From positions 372,001 through 436,000 of the forward strand of contig NZ_UWOS01000002.1 of assembly GCF_900604515.1 (NCBI RefSeq): a stretch of 64,000 nt of DNA. The letters are read 5' to 3'. Below are positions 38,424-48,200 of this stretch, piece by piece. The DNA comes from Arcanobacterium ihumii (GTDB taxonomy: Bacteria; Actinomycetota; Actinomycetes; Actinomycetales; Actinomycetaceae). Below the pieces are notes generated by a model. The model was not told the origin of the DNA. It worked only from the letters and a program-made list of their open reading frames with translations, and did not search any database. Position numbers and translations under genes: made by a program. Numbering within the stretch: position 1 is the stretch's first letter; every line of letters starts with the position of its first letter.

Positions 38424-38452
38424 GAAAACCCGCGCCTACAGCGCGGGTTTTC
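38424..38452 (-). terminator. Terminator after the rpsP-KH operon
   Basis: A perfect 12-bp stem GAAAACCCGCGC/GCGCGGGTTTTC with a 5-nt loop lies 15 bases after the KH gene stop. The stem itself ends in TTTTC on the minus strand, so the U-tract is part of the arm; rimM must have its own promoter or be reached by read-through. Confidence 0.8.
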
Positions 38453-38466
38453 ACACAGAAAGTAAT

Positions 38467-38703
38467 TCAGCGATCGGTTTCGATCACGTCTACTCGGACT
38501 GAGCCATTGGTTGACAACGCATTAATCACTGACCGCAATGCTTTCGCAGTACGACCATTACGACCGATAACGCGTCCTAGATCCTCAGGATTGACACGGA
38601 CTTCAAGAAGTTCCCCACGTCGATTATTTCGAGTAGAAACTTCAACGTCATCGGGGTTATCCACGATTCCACGGACCAAATGTTCCAAGGCTTGTGCGAG
38701 CAT
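38467..38703 (-). CDS. khpA: KH-domain RNA-binding protein (KhpA-like)
   Basis: A 78-residue single KH domain with the GxxG loop in LGRVIGRNGRTAKALRSV. KhpA-type proteins bind RNA with KhpB and influence cell division and sRNA function in Gram-positives. It overlaps the rpsP stop by one base (TGATG), the conserved rpsP-khpA pair. Confidence 0.92.
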   Translation of the reverse strand: MLAQALEHLVRGIVDNPDDVEVSTRNNRRGELLEVRVNPEDLGRVIGRNGRTAKALRSVINALSTNGSVRVDVIETDR

Positions 38704-39176
38704 CAGGCTTCCTCAGACTCTTCTGCTGGTGCTTCTTCAGCCGCAGCTTCTTCTTCTGCTGCTTTTGCTTCAGCTTCGGCCTTAGCACGTGCCTCAGCCT
38801 TAGCTGCACGACGCTTTTCAGCATCGTCCTGAACAGCCTTAACAGCTTCTTCACGAGCCTTTTCAGGATCAACCTTTTCTACGGTCTTCAAGGTAGAAGT
38901 ACCTTCGAGACCCTTGGCTGCCTGCCAGTCACCTGTGATCTTCAGCTGTGCAAGAACTGGCTCTGATGGCTGTGCACCAACAGAGATCCAGTACTGAGCA
39001 CGCTCAGAATTGATGTCGATCGTCGAAGGCTGAGTATTTGGGTTATAGAATCCGATCTCTTCAATAACGCGACCATCGCGCTTCTTGCGAGAATCAACAA
39101 CTACAACACGGTACATAGCCTCACGGATCTTACCCATGCGCTTTAAACGAATTTTGACTGCCACTTGTGCGGTCAC
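38703..39176 (-). CDS. rpsP: 30S ribosomal protein S16 with long charged tail
   Basis: Residues 1-80 are S16 ([34 protein letters not shown]). Residues 85-157 form an Ala/Glu/Lys-rich tail, predicted helical, making the protein about twice the basic family length; such tails are common in actinobacterial S16. It is coupled to the KH gene. Confidence 0.97.
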   Translation of the reverse strand: MTAQVAVKIRLKRMGKIREAMYRVVVVDSRKKRDGRVIEEIGFYNPNTQPSTIDINSERAQYWISVGAQPSEPVLAQLKITGDWQAAKGLEGTSTLKTVEKVDPEKAREEAVKAVQDDAEKRRAAKAEARAKAEAEAKAAEEEAAAEEAPAEESEEA

Positions 39177-39557
39177 TCCTGTTTCTTTGTTTCATTGGAA
39201 AATAATCAGTAGACGGTGGGAACACGCCACTAACAGTTTCCGAACTAAGACGCCATTGAGATGAGAGGGCCTCAACTTAGTCTGAGTACAACGTAATATT
39301 CTGCCAGATTTTCAGGCACGAGAACAGTCCGATACCAAAATAAGCTCGGTGGTACCGCTCACGTCCCGCGTTTCCTCAACTTTATGCACGAATCTATACA
39401 ATCGTCGATTCATAAATTTCCGTTCTATCATTCCCAACTCCCTTATTTCACATGTGCGAATCTTGGTTTTTCGGCTCTCTGAACTGTGTTTAAGTACCCA
39501 CAATTGATGCGAAAATGAAGTAGGTAATTGGTCAAGTAAACATGAAGAATAAGAACT
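39177..39557. promoter_or_regulatory. Intergenic region rpsP / CDF transporter with T-box-like element
   Basis: 381 bp with no convincing gene. On the plus strand 39348-39358 reads GGTGGTACCGC, the core of the T-box antiterminator, and ACGTCCC follows 3 bases later, as in true T-boxes. A hairpin ACTAAG...CTTAGT with inner TTGAG/CTCAA stem lies upstream (39244-39281). No aminoacyl-tRNA synthetase or amino acid gene follows; the next plus-strand gene is a metal transporter 187 bases away. The rpsP promoter must also lie here. Confidence 0.35.
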
Positions 39558-40535
39558 ATGACAACCGAAAAAGTAAACCTCACCAAATTTGCATGGCTCT
39601 CGATCGCAGCAGCGATCGTAACAATCGCAATGAAAGTAGGCGCATACCTACTCACGGGATCAGTTTCGCTTTTATCAGATGCTATGGAATCAGTGGTTAA
39701 CCTAGTAGCGGCGATCGTTGCCCTTTACGCTCTTAAACTCGCAGCTAAACCTGCAGACTCTCACTACACGTATGGACGATCGAAGGCAGAATACTTTTCT
39801 GCAGCTATAGAAGGTTCAATGATTTTCGGTGCCGCCGCCCTCATTCTTTTCGTCTCAGTCCAGCGCCTTTTCTCTCCAATTCCATTAGAAAACTTAGGAA
39901 TCGGTTTGATTGTTTCCTCATTCACGACGGTGATCAATGGCCTCGTAGGCATTTATCTTCTTAGATCTGGCCAAAAGTACTCCTCCCCGACTCTTGTCGC
40001 TGACGGTAAGCACCTTCTCACCGACGTCGTAACCACAGTGGGAGTTATTCTAGGCGTCTGCCTAGTGAAGATGACCAATCTCGAAATTCTTGATCCTATA
40101 GTGGCAATCTTGGTGGGCTTCAACATTATTTGGATTGGCACGGGGTTGATCAGAAATTCCCTTGCTGGCCTTCTTGATGTCACCCTCCCAAAAGAAGAAA
40201 ACAAAGAAATCGTTGCAATTCTCAAGTCTTTCCGCTCAGAAACCATTAGCTTCCATGGTCTTCAAACACGCCAGGCGGGACGTTTGCGCTTCGTCAGAGT
40301 CGACGTTCAAGTGCCAGGCGTTTGGACCGTGCGTGAAGGTCACAATTTCGCTCATCAGGTCGAGGCGAAGATTGAGGAAAAATTTCCTCAGACAGCAGTA
40401 ACCATCCACGTCGAACCGATTGAGGATCCTGCATCGTACGACGATATTCCAGAAGGTTTCGTACCATTAGATGGCGACGACGGATTCGTTCCCATTGACT
40501 TGGAAACAGGAAAGCCTGTCCCATTCCAACAGTAA
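39558..40535 (+). CDS. Cation diffusion facilitator (CDF) family metal transporter
   Basis: A 325-residue exporter of divalent metals (zinc, iron, cobalt or manganese). Six membrane segments are seen; the metal-binding positions in segment 2 (SLLSDAMESVVN) and segment 5 (DGKHLLTDVVT, with HxxxD) are present, and a cytosolic ferredoxin-like domain follows (VRVDVQVPG...VTIHVEP). The presence of D and H in these sites fits the FieF/ZitB group, though specificity is uncertain. The C-terminal tail repeats GFVPLD / GFVPIDL. It converges with the amidohydrolase gene. Confidence 0.88.
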   Translation: MTTEKVNLTKFAWLSIAAAIVTIAMKVGAYLLTGSVSLLSDAMESVVNLVAAIVALYALKLAAKPADSHYTYGRSKAEYFSAAIEGSMIFGAAALILFVSVQRLFSPIPLENLGIGLIVSSFTTVINGLVGIYLLRSGQKYSSPTLVADGKHLLTDVVTTVGVILGVCLVKMTNLEILDPIVAILVGFNIIWIGTGLIRNSLAGLLDVTLPKEENKEIVAILKSFRSETISFHGLQTRQAGRLRFVRVDVQVPGVWTVREGHNFAHQVEAKIEEKFPQTAVTIHVEPIEDPASYDDIPEGFVPLDGDDGFVPIDLETGKPVPFQQ

Positions 40536-40579
40536 GTATCGAAATACCCCTAATCACAACCGTTTTTACAATCGCTTTC

Positions 40580-41695
40580 TCAGGATTCGCGTACGCAGAT
40601 TCCATCGATAAAGACGCATCGCGGGGACAGCACGGTCGAGATTTCTTTCAACGGATCTGCGGTGTATACAACAAAGTCTGCCGCAGCTCCTTCTTCCCAG
40701 GTAGTGAGACCAAGCCTTCGTCTGCCTTCAAAACTTGCCGCACCCATAGCAACATCTACCGGCATCCCTTGAGAAACGGCATCACATAGTTCATACGGTA
40801 AACCTCGTTTATTGACGTCAAACGAGGTATCGGATCCCATGAGGAAATGAACCTTTGCATCTACCATCATGGCAAGATGTGCTCGCCTGCGCGCATCCAT
40901 ATCGAGCATATGTTTTGCATAAACAGGATACTTACTTGCGTCTGCTGCAAATTCGGGGAACCTACTCACTTGATTAACAGTCGGGGTAATCAAAATCCCC
41001 TGTTCTCGTGCCTGCACTAGCTGATCCCACGTCATCCCAGTACCATGCTCAATTCCATCCACGCCGGCATCAAGTAAATCATTGATCGTTGCATGAGCAA
41101 AAGTATGAACAGTCACTTTAGTATTAAGGTCATGAGCCGCCGCCACCGCGTCTAGAATTGCTTGGCGTGGCCACAGTGGTTCAAGATCTGACTGCTCGCC
41201 ATTGCTCCTATCAATCCAGTCACCCACGATCTTGATCCAACCATCGGCTTTGCTGCACTGATACTGCACTTGTTTTACCAATTCCTCCGGCTCAGTATCA
41301 ATGCCGAGGTAGCGAATATAGCGTTTATGGCGTGCAATATGTTGCCCGCAGTGAATAACTTTCGGTTGATCTTCTCGACGTACATCATTGGCATCCCTCT
41401 GCCCACCACAGTCGCGAATATGAGTGACACCAAGGCTCGCGCTTGCGTCTAAGCGCCGATGGATTTCAGCGTCGTTAACAAGTTGTTCCGTATAAGACGC
41501 TCCTGGATGAGTGTGTGCATCTACCAAGCCTGGGTAAATATAGCCATTAACCTCTTTGGTAGCGACGTTCGAGGCTGGCGGCGAGTACGTAATTTTGCCA
41601 TCAACAATCCACACATCATCGCCCCAAAAACCTCGCAGGTCTCCCCTCAAGCGATATACGTGAGATGAGACCTTAGAAGAATACTCATTCATCAT
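40580..41695 (-). CDS. Amidohydrolase-family metal-dependent hydrolase
   Basis: A 371-residue TIM-barrel hydrolase. Metal ligands appear as the HTH motif in PGLVDAHTHPG, HTFAHA (H), GIEHGTGM (H) and GSDTSF (D); a Lys in WIKIVGD may be the bridging one. The N- and C-termini form the small beta-sandwich typical of imidazolonepropionase-like enzymes. The substrate is not readable. It begins inside the ffh stop (ATGA), so it is co-translated with ffh; an amidohydrolase also adjoins ffh in mycobacteria as I recall. Confidence 0.87.
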   Translation of the reverse strand: MMNEYSSKVSSHVYRLRGDLRGFWGDDVWIVDGKITYSPPASNVATKEVNGYIYPGLVDAHTHPGASYTEQLVNDAEIHRRLDASASLGVTHIRDCGGQRDANDVRREDQPKVIHCGQHIARHKRYIRYLGIDTEPEELVKQVQYQCSKADGWIKIVGDWIDRSNGEQSDLEPLWPRQAILDAVAAAHDLNTKVTVHTFAHATINDLLDAGVDGIEHGTGMTWDQLVQAREQGILITPTVNQVSRFPEFAADASKYPVYAKHMLDMDARRRAHLAMMVDAKVHFLMGSDTSFDVNKRGLPYELCDAVSQGMPVDVAMGAASFEGRRRLGLTTWEEGAAADFVVYTADPLKEISTVLSPRCVFIDGICVRES

Positions 41696-43248
41696 TGGAG
41701 GAACTTAGCCAGTGCTTCCATATCTACATTGCCGGAGGCATCTGCATTTGCACCACCAAATGCGCTACCCTTTGGCGATTTTGCCTGATGTTGTGCTTCA
41801 AGCTCTTGTTGACGGCGCTTTGCTGGGTTTCCAGATCGGCCTTTCTTGTTTCCCGAAGATTTCTTCGTGGATTTCTTACGCTGTTTCTTAGTGTAACCGC
41901 CGCCGAAACCAGGAAGCCCTGGCATATTCGGCATCCCTGGCATACTGCCCCCACGCGACATTGCCTGCATCATCTTCTTAGCCTGCTCAAATCGATCCAT
42001 CAAAGAATTAACTTCTTGAACCGTGGTGCCTGAACCATTTGCGATACGTAGGCGGCGCGAACCATTCAATATCTTTGGATCTTGACGTTCGGCCTTAGTC
42101 ATCGAACGAACAATCGCTACCTGACGGTCAATATCACGCTCGTCAAGATTATCTAGCGCATCACGGTACTGGTTCATTCCGGGGAGCATGCCCATGATTT
42201 TCTTCATCGAGCCTAGCTTGCGCATCTGCTCAAGCTGTTCAATAAAGTCATCTAGGGTAAAAGATCCCTGCGCCATCTTCGTAGCAAGATCTTCAGCTTG
42301 GCTCTCCGACCACGTCCGCTCTGCCTGCTCAATAAGGGTAAGAAGATCACCCATATCCAAGATACGTGATGCCATACGATCTGCATGGAATCGTTCAAAG
42401 GCATCAAGTTTTTCACCGGTGGAAGCAAAGAGTACTGGCTGACCAGTAACGCCTCGTACCGAAAGCGCCGCACCACCGCGTGCATCGCCATCAAGCTTCG
42501 AAAGTACAACGCCGGTGAAGCCAACACCGTCACGGAAAGCGATCGAGGTATTGACAGCGTCTTGACCAATCATTGCGTCAAGGACGAATAAAATTTCATT
42601 AGGCTGGACGGCGTCGCGAATGTCACGCGCCTGTTGCATCATCTCTTCGTCTACACCCAAACGACCAGCGGTATCAACAACGACGACGTCGTGTCTATTT
42701 TCGCGTGCAACATTCAGAGACTCACGAGCCACTTGAACCGGATCACCGATGCCATTCCCAGGCTCTGGGGCATAGACGGTAACACCTGCACGCTCACCCA
42801 CCACTTGGAGCTGATTAACTGCATTTGGACGTTGCAAATCCGAAGCAACGAGCAAGGGATTCTTTCCATTTTCGCGTAACCAACGGCCTAGTTTTCCAGC
42901 CAAGGTGGTTTTTCCTGCACCTTGGAGACCAGCGAGCATTATGACGGTTGGACCCTGCTTTGCCCAATTCAGTTCCCGGCTTTCGCCACCAAGCACCTCG
43001 ATGAGTTCATCGTTAACGATCTTGATAACTTGCTGAGCTGGATTGAGAGCCTGCGAGACTACTGCGCCGGTTGCTTTCTCCCGAACAGCCGCAGTAAAGG
43101 AGCGAACTACAGGTAGCGCAACGTCTGCATCGAGCAAAGCACGGCGAATATCGCCAATTACGCTCTCAACGTCTTGCTCCGTTAACTTTCCATGTTTGCG
43201 GAGATTACGAAGTGATCCTGTAATACGATCTGAAAGGGAGTTAAACAT
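41692..43248 (-). CDS. ffh: Signal recognition particle protein Ffh
   Basis: Binds signal sequences and SRP RNA and delivers ribosomes to FtsY. The 518-residue protein has the N domain, the G domain with GLQGAGKTTLAGKLG, DTAGRLG and SKLDGDARGG, and the Met-rich M domain (KMMQAMSRGGSMPGMPNMPGLPG region). Normal for Actinobacteria, with a basic C-terminal tail. It precedes the amidohydrolase and follows ftsY. Confidence 0.98.
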   Translation of the reverse strand: MFNSLSDRITGSLRNLRKHGKLTEQDVESVIGDIRRALLDADVALPVVRSFTAAVREKATGAVVSQALNPAQQVIKIVNDELIEVLGGESRELNWAKQGPTVIMLAGLQGAGKTTLAGKLGRWLRENGKNPLLVASDLQRPNAVNQLQVVGERAGVTVYAPEPGNGIGDPVQVARESLNVARENRHDVVVVDTAGRLGVDEEMMQQARDIRDAVQPNEILFVLDAMIGQDAVNTSIAFRDGVGFTGVVLSKLDGDARGGAALSVRGVTGQPVLFASTGEKLDAFERFHADRMASRILDMGDLLTLIEQAERTWSESQAEDLATKMAQGSFTLDDFIEQLEQMRKLGSMKKIMGMLPGMNQYRDALDNLDERDIDRQVAIVRSMTKAERQDPKILNGSRRLRIANGSGTTVQEVNSLMDRFEQAKKMMQAMSRGGSMPGMPNMPGLPGFGGGYTKKQRKKSTKKSSGNKKGRSGNPAKRRQQELEAQHQAKSPKGSAFGGANADASGNVDMEALAKFLQ

Positions 43249-43295
43249 TCACATACCTTGATTTGAAACAAAAATAAGCTGTCTGCATTCTATGT

Positions 43296-43336
43296 CACTG
43301 CCGATGCAGGTATCTAATTAGCTGACATCGGCAGTG
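43296..43336 (-). terminator. Stem-loop after ftsY
   Basis: An 11-bp perfect stem CACTGCCGATG/CATCGGCAGTG encloses 19 nt, starting about 9 bases after the ftsY stop on the minus strand. No T-run follows directly, so it may be a weak terminator or a stabilising structure between ftsY and ffh. Confidence 0.55.
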
Positions 43337-43344
43337 TAGTTGTT

Positions 43345-44490
43345 TTAGGAAAGAATTGAGTCCACAAATGCTTCTGGGTCAAATGGTGCAAGATCATCCG
43401 CGCCTTCTCCGAGACCGATAAACTTCACAGGTACTCCAAGCTCACGCTGAACTGAAATAACGATCCCACCCTTGGCTGTTCCATCAAGCTTTGACAACAC
43501 AATTCCAGTAATGCCTGTGACTTCAGCGAAAACCTGGGCCTGACGCATACCGTTTTGACCCGTCGTTGCATCGAGAACCAAAAGAACTTCGCGTACTGGT
43601 GCTTGTTTTTCCATGACTCGCTTGATCTTTCCAAGCTCGTCCATCAACCCAGCTTTATTTTGCAGACGTCCAGCAGTATCGACGATGACGACGTCGGCTT
43701 CCCTTTCGCGCGCAATGTGTACAGTTTCAAATGCCACCGATGCTGGATCGGCCCCTTCTTGATCCGAGCGAACTACGAGGACACCAATTCGTTCTCCCCA
43801 GGTTTGAAGTTGATCTGCAGCCGCTGCGCGGAAAGTATCGGCAGCTCCAAGTACAACTGAGTAACCTTGCGCAACCAAAATACGTGAAAGCTTTCCGGTG
43901 GTAGTCGTTTTTCCAGTACCGTTGACTCCAACCATCAGGACTGAAGAAGGTACCTTTTTTCCAGCGTCGTCTGTACGCGGCTCGATGTCCAGCTCGCGGG
44001 ACTTATCGATCGAAATCAAGTTAATGAGCTCAGCTCGAAGCACTTCCTTCATCACTGCTGGATCGGAGGTGCCACGAATCTTGGCCTCTTGCTTGAGTTT
44101 ATCAATGAGGTAAGAAGTAGAATCCAAACCTACATCAGCCATGAGCAGAGTTTCTTCGAGTTCTTCCCAGTCCGATGCCGAAAGGTTCGAGCGCGATAAC
44201 ACGTTAAGAAGAGCGTTTCCAAGACCACCAGATTTAGCGAGTCGGGCACGTAACCGTTCCATTCTCGACGGAACAGATTCAGGCATATCAACAATGTCTA
44301 CCGGTGGAATATCCTCGATGACCTCAGCGTCTTCGATCGCCGAGGACTCAAGTTGATCTTGTTGTGAACGCGGAGCGTCTATCTTGGGATAGTCGTTGCG
44401 AGAAGAACGCGCTTTCGTGATGAGAACCGTGCTGGCTCCACCTAAAAGAACGATGCCAAGGACAATGTAAATAATTAATTCTGGAGTCAC
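43345..44490 (-). CDS. ftsY: SRP receptor FtsY
   Basis: Membrane-associated GTPase receptor of SRP. The 381-residue protein starts with a hydrophobic segment (ELIIYIVLGIVLLGG), an acidic A-region (about 40-85), then NG domains with GVNGTGKTTTTGKLS, DTAGRLQ and SKLDGTAKGG. The frame is open further upstream from a TTG; GTG at 44490 gives the N-terminus typical of Actinobacteria, preceded by AGAAGG immediately at the codon, which is tight spacing. Confidence 0.96.
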   Translation of the reverse strand: MTPELIIYIVLGIVLLGGASTVLITKARSSRNDYPKIDAPRSQQDQLESSAIEDAEVIEDIPPVDIVDMPESVPSRMERLRARLAKSGGLGNALLNVLSRSNLSASDWEELEETLLMADVGLDSTSYLIDKLKQEAKIRGTSDPAVMKEVLRAELINLISIDKSRELDIEPRTDDAGKKVPSSVLMVGVNGTGKTTTTGKLSRILVAQGYSVVLGAADTFRAAAADQLQTWGERIGVLVVRSDQEGADPASVAFETVHIAREREADVVIVDTAGRLQNKAGLMDELGKIKRVMEKQAPVREVLLVLDATTGQNGMRQAQVFAEVTGITGIVLSKLDGTAKGGIVISVQRELGVPVKFIGLGEGADDLAPFDPEAFVDSILS

Positions 44491-44634
44491 CCTTCTAGTG
44501 TGTCCTAGACACAACTGAAAAGGCAACAACAACGAGAAAGAATTGTGATGCTAACGAGGTGGAAGTGCACCTATGTATCAAAGATGATCCGGCTATAGGA
44601 AAACGTAAGGCAGTTGGTTGCAGGCAGTAAGTGG

Positions 44635-45000
44635 TTATTCCGCCGAAGATGATTTAGCGAAAACCCTACGCCCCTTATCGATAGCTTTTTCTGAACCTTC
44701 GATAATTGACTGCACACGATCTGACTCAGCAATTTCCATCACTCGATCATTGATCGGCTCAAAGTTGATGTAACCATCGCCGTCTGCCTCAACGAATGTT
44801 GTGAAAACATCGTCGATCCTAGTTTCTTTTACCTTGACTTCAAAGGAATCAAGACTCAGATCGTCATTTCGCCAATCTGATACGGAACTTTCAAGCATTT
44901 GACGTGCCTGTAGATCTTTTCGGCCAAAGCCAAGAAGATAAAGCACAAGGGAGATAGAAGCGGCACCAGCGATCAAGAAAAGCAACACAGTAATCAACAC
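44635..45000 (-). CDS. Small membrane-anchored protein between smc and ftsY, unknown
   Basis: I do not recognise this 121-residue protein. It has one N-terminal membrane segment (about 2-24) and a soluble acidic remainder of about 95 residues, Cys-free, with no motif I know. It lies in the smc-ftsY-ffh cluster but with a 144-bp gap to ftsY and 212 bp to smc; an operator-like inverted repeat is about 50 bases upstream. Confidence 0.65.
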   Translation of the reverse strand: MLITVLLFLIAGAASISLVLYLLGFGRKDLQARQMLESSVSDWRNDDLSLDSFEVKVKETRIDDVFTTFVEADGDGYINFEPINDRVMEIAESDRVQSIIEGSEKAIDKGRRVFAKSSSAE

Positions 45001-45047
45001 ACTATATTTCTATCGACATTGTTCACGAAATGCTAGGATTCCCACCA

Positions 45048-45075
45048 CAAAGTTGATCACAATATGATCACTTTG
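45048..45075. promoter_or_regulatory. Operator-like inverted repeat upstream of the small membrane protein
   Basis: TGATCA-CAATA-TGATCA (45054-45070) is flanked by CAAAGT on the left and CTTTG on the right, giving a near-perfect dyad of about 11 bp per arm with one extra base. Located 48 bases upstream of the 121-residue protein start. No T-run follows, so an operator fits better than a terminator. Confidence 0.45.
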
Positions 45076-45212
45076 GAGCCCTTTTTGGTCACGAAGTTTA
45101 AAATGTCAGTAGTTTACTTCTATTGCCGGCGGTTGAGACCTTCGCTTATTCTCTCCATGAAAGTTACAAAGTTATACCAACTACCTCATCGGTAGCCTCT
45201 GATGCACAAGCT

Positions 45213-48200
45213 CTATTGCGGAAGAACATCTTTAATACGCTGGGAAATAACTGCTGTGACGCCCTGTTCCTTCATAGCAACTCCGTAAAGAGCATCAGCG
45301 ATTTCCATAGTACGTTTCTGGTGTGTAATAACTAGGAGCTGCGAACTCTCTTGAAGCTCTTTGAATATATCGAGCAAGCGCGAAAGATTAACGTCGTCCA
45401 AAGCGGCTTCAACTTCGTCCATAACGTAGAAAGGAGAAGGACGCGCCTTAAAAATCGCAACCAAGAATGCCACCGCCGTCAATGAACGTTCGCCACCCGA
45501 TAAAAGAGATAACCGCTTGACCCGCTTACCTGGTGGACGCGCCTCGATATCGATTCCAGTGGTCAAAATTGAATCGGGATCAGTGAGAACCAATCGTCCT
45601 TCACCACCTGGGAAAAGGCGTCCAAACGTAGCCGCAAACTCACGCTCAACATCAGCAAATGCATCAGTCATAACTTCGTCAACTCGTTTATCTATATCAC
45701 GGACAATCGTTAGCAGGTCTTCTCGTGACTTCTTCAAGTCCTGGAGCTGCTCGGTAAGGTATTTTTGGCGTTCTTCAAGAGCAGCGTGTTCTTCCAATGC
45801 AAGAGGATTAATCTTACCCAACCGAGCCAAGTCCCGTTCAGCACGTGCTAAACGTTTCTCCTGCTGCTCACGCACATAAACCTTTTCCTCCCCTTCATCA
45901 TCTGTAAACATCTGGTGCGGACCGTATTCGTCAACCAAAACCTGTGCATCCATGCCAACCGTATCCAAAGCTTTAGCCGCAAGTTGCTGGTACTTCAGCC
46001 TTAGCTCCGCAACAATCATTTCGTAACGGTGCTCTTTATCGTTGAGTTGACGTTCGTCGTTTTGCAATTCATCGAGACGACGACGCGCCAACAATAGCTC
46101 CGAATCGCGTGAGGACCGTGCTTCTTCCGCAATTTTTCTTTCAGAAGATACTTTTTCCAAAATCTCTTTGGTCTTTTGTAAAGCTGAAAGCGAATCATCG
46201 CTCACTCGCTGTGCAATCTTCGCCACTTGCTGGCGTCTAATCGCTGCCCTTTCTTCTTGAGCAATACGCGCTTCAACGGCTTTTGCAGAGTACTCCAGAG
46301 CCTCAGATTTGCCAGAGATTGCGCGTAGGCGCTCTTCTCTGGTTCGCAAGGCGAGCCTTGCTTCAGTCTCCGTAGACCGAGCAGCGATTGTAGCCGAATG
46401 CGCAGATTCACGCCGCTGATTGAGTTCTTTTACCCGGCTTTCTAGATCGCTCGGTTCACTTTCCACACGTTTCTGCTGCTCCTGGAGACGCTCCAGCTCT
46501 TCGCTCCGATTTTCAAGTTCCACCGAAATCTTGGTCCTACGCTGGGTATTTCGCTCAACCTCGTCCTGGGCAGACTTCAGTGATTGTCTCAGTACACCCA
46601 GTTGCGCTGTAACCGCAGCCAGTTGCGAGTCACGCGCATTGAGTTGCGCGTTGACGGAATCGAATTCTTCTTTCGCCTTTGCGTTTTTCTCTAGTGCCAT
46701 TTCAAGGCTGGCCTGGGCTTGCACAAGGTTCTTGGTAGCCTTCTGAGCTTGCACCACTGCATCGTCATAAGTAGCCTGCCGAGCCAAAATAGTTGCTTGC
46801 TGTACTTCTCCGCCCCACGCTTGATGCTGGCTCAAAACATCGCCAAGAAGCGTAGCTACTCGCGGCGCACCGTTCTCTAACAGAGTTTTTGCGCTCACCA
46901 AATCAACGCAAAGCACAGTCCCTGCTAGAAGGGTGCAAATTGTTGCACCAACCGCCGTATTTGAGTCAATCACCGAGGTTGCCAAACACGCATTGTTATC
47001 ACCCAGACCGGATTTCTCCAATGCCTGCTTGGCAGCAGAATTTGCATCTCCATCAGCAGAGGACTCTGTGGCAATAAGAAGCTCCACGTGACCGGCTTGA
47101 GACTCGCGTGCTGCGCGGAGTGCGTCGACGGCGTCGGCAACTGAGGTCATTACCGCTCCCCCAGCAATACCCGCAAGACCTGCTTCAACGGCAGCTTCCC
47201 AACCTGAGAAGATACGGACTTTATCTCGAACCAGACCATGAACCCCAGAGCGATATTCGTCAATGATCCAAGCTGTTGCATCTTCAGGAGTCAAAGAAAG
47301 TTCAAGTGTTGAAGCTTTTGTTTTCCACTCGACTGCAAGCGACTTTGCTTCCGCAAGCGCAACTCGAGCTTCTTCAACTGCATCATTTGCCTCTTGACTC
47401 TCGCGCGCAACTTCCTCATGGACAATCGAAAGGGTGTCATCTCCATCCGTATGCGCAACAATATCTTGCTCCAGTAAGGTAACTTGGTCAAAGGCATCGT
47501 CGGCACGTTTTTGAGCAGCTTCAATCGCTGCCTGCACACGTTGCTTTTCAGCAGTTAATGCCTCTACACGGGACTGAGCGGTGGCAAGCTGACCCTTCCA
47601 TCGAGCAACATTTTCGCGTCGATCCGCTAAAGACCTATTAATGTGAAGTAACTCAACATCGACTTCTCGTTCCGCTTGCTCAGCTTGCTCCCTACTGGCA
47701 ATTGCCGTACGCAGAGTAGCTTCAGCAGCCAGTACTTCTTTGCCTAGTTCATCTTCTTGCGTTTTTGCCTCAGCGGCACGTTCGCGAATCTGTTCAGGTG
47801 CCTCACCCCGATGGATCTGAGGAGCGGCCGTGTTTAACGATCGATTCCTTTCATCAGCCAATTGAGACAGCGCCCTAAATCTTTCTACCAAAGAATTCAA
47901 GCGTTGCCACTGCTCTGTTAAACCATTAATGAGCGGACTTGCTTCATTGGCTTCCTGCTGTAAATCAATGATTTCACGGCGAGTGCGCTCAAGCTTCTCA
48001 CGAAGTTCGTTTTTTGCTTTTTCTAAGGCTCCATCATCAGAAGTTTGCGCCACTAACCTGGCTTGGGCTTGTGCAATGTCATCTGCGAGTAGTCGCGCAC
48101 GCGCATCAAAAACAGCGCTCTGAATAACTTGGGCTCTACGCGCCGTCGCTGCTTGACGTGCCAGAGGACCAAGTTGTCTGCGCAACTCGGACGCAAGATC

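Noticed and set aside
39312-39503. 63-codon minus-strand frame upstream of rpsP
   Set aside because: No ribosome site, no likeness to a known protein, and it is antisense to the T-box-like element.
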